Source: an uncultured Prevotellaceae bacterium
GTDB lineage: Bacteria > Bacteroidota > Bacteroidia > Bacteroidales > Bacteroidaceae
DNA: 6,268 bases
NCBI GenBank assembly: GCA_900313845.1
Contig: OMTC01000118.1
Coordinates: 1 to 6,268 of the forward strand
Reading direction: 5' to 3'
Notes under the pieces: model-generated
Databases searched by the model: none
The model's input: only the letters and a program-made list of their open reading frames with translations
Told to the model about the DNA's origin: nothing
Shown: one piece after another, positions 6,075 to 6,268 of the stretch
Position numbering within the stretch: position 1 is the first letter of the stretch
Layout of the letters: each line of letters begins with the position of its first letter
Translations under genes and position numbers: made by a program

Positions 6075-6162
6075 CGAGCCTTCAACGTTAACACGGCGAG
6101 CCTTCGCCATCGCAACGCCGAGCGCTCGCCGTTTCGATAACGAGCCCTCGGCAACTAGTTAA
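6075..6162. repeat. Array block B: four GC-rich palindromic 22-bp units
   Basis: Each unit begins with CGAGC, consensus CGAGCCYTCGCC, followed by about 10 poorly conserved bases. The core is a near-palindrome: CGAGCGCTCG at 6119-6128 is perfect, and GGCGA-GCCT-TCGCC at 6095-6108 is a short hairpin. These units are much more GC-rich than blocks A and C and than the surrounding DNA. Confidence 0.8.
6093..6132. other. Large imperfect hairpin/dyad inside array block B
   Basis: ACGGCGAGC (6093-6101) is complementary to GCTCGCCGT (6124-6132). After one C-C mismatch TTCG (6103-6106) pairs with CGAG (6119-6122), leaving a 12-nt loop. TGCCGAG (6072-6078) and CTCGGCA (6147-6153) form an outer inverted repeat with the same centre (between 6112 and 6113). 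The symmetry follows partly from repeating a near-palindrome at a fixed step. Lacking a T-tract, it is not an obvious terminator. Confidence 0.6.
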
Positions 6163-6268
6163 ATCCAAAGGAAACGTTCAGTCAATCCCCAAATTCACTT
6201 CTGATAATCCTTACAATCGCTTGAGTCAATCCCCTAAAATGCTTCGGCCAATCCCCAAAAGTGCTTTA
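6163..6268. repeat. Array block C: at least five 22-bp units of ATCCCCAAAA type
   Basis: All five units begin ATCC; the consensus start is ATCCCCAAAATTGCTT and complete units end in A, mostly as GTCA, GATA or GCCA. Units at 6185 and 6229 match at 14 of 22 positions; 6163 and 6207 at 13. The fifth unit (6251) is cut after 18 bases by the window edge, so the array continues beyond it or ends just there. Confidence 0.78.

Larger units (their letters stand above)
5943..6268. repeat. Degenerate tandem array with a 22-bp period, at least 15 units, running off the window
   Basis: No gene is visible in the last 411 bases. From 5943 to the edge the sequence keeps an exact 22-bp step: unit starts 5943, 5965, 5987, 6009, 6031, 6053, 6075, 6097, 6119, 6141, 6163, 6185, 6207, 6229 and 6251 (last cut off). 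No insertion or deletion breaks the phase, although units are only about 55-80% identical within a family. Three families follow one another (described separately). On the minus strand the first and third share a GAYTCA...AAGGA pattern with a 1-bp offset, suggesting common origin. The period is not a multiple of three and no reading frame spans it. It starts 15-20 bp after the kinase terminator. Function is unknown. Confidence 0.85.

Noticed and set aside
5943..6268. CRISPR array
   Set aside because: There is no constant repeat of 23 or more bases alternating with unique spacers; similarity is spread over the whole 22-bp unit and differs by block. No cas gene is visible.
5943..6268. Repeat protein coding sequence
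   Set aside because: The 22-bp period shifts frame at every unit and no long open frame crosses the array on either strand.
1..6268. Insertion sequence, transposon end or tRNA/attachment site
   Set aside because: No transposase, integrase, tRNA-like cloverleaf or paired terminal inverted repeat with target duplication was found.

Overview
The window looks like a chromosomal segment from a gut or rumen Bacteroidales, most likely Prevotella or a close relative. Three things point there: the gene set (GPH-family sugar symporter, GH10 xylanase lipoprotein, cytoplasmic GH43 enzyme) in the order known from the Prevotella bryantii xynC-xynA-xynB cluster; promoters of the Bacteroidetes TAnnTTTG type; and start codons preceded by A-rich leaders rather than Shine-Dalgarno sequences. 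Genus assignment is inference; no rRNA or other marker is present.

Layout, all genes on the + strand. 1-144: AT-rich upstream region with a candidate promoter, a small dyad and a repeated ATCATGAA motif. 145-3839: a three-gene xylan module. The symporter (145-1545) is followed after 14 nt by the GH10 xylanase (1560-2675). A 135-nt repeat-rich gap then leads to the GH43 beta-xylosidase/arabinofuranosidase (2811-3839). 3851-3934: two hairpins, the second a strong bidirectional-type terminator. 4093-4641: a DUF3332 lipoprotein-like gene with its own promoter (-7 element 3998-4005) and terminator (4663-4710). 4883-5857: a ROK-family glucokinase with its own promoter (4803-4810) and terminator (5885-5928).

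Proposed working of the module (inference from families and targeting signals): the lipid-anchored GH10 cuts xylan or longer xylo-oligosaccharides outside the cytoplasm, the symporter moves short oligosaccharides across the inner membrane, and the signal-less GH43 finishes them to xylose and/or arabinose inside. No SusC/SusD pair, regulator or pentose-catabolic gene lies in the window. The ROK kinase is transcriptionally separate and probably serves general hexose phosphorylation.

The least explained part is the gene-free right end. From about 5943 to the window edge the DNA keeps an exact 22-bp period for about 15 units. It falls into three successive unit families: a TTGTACTGAA type, a GC-rich palindromic CGAGCCYTCG type, and an ATCCCCAAAA type. 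It does not behave like a CRISPR array and does not code for protein. A second unusual item is an A-rich 8-bp-unit leader repeat (CTYAAAAA) that sits almost identically before the GH43 and glucokinase start codons.
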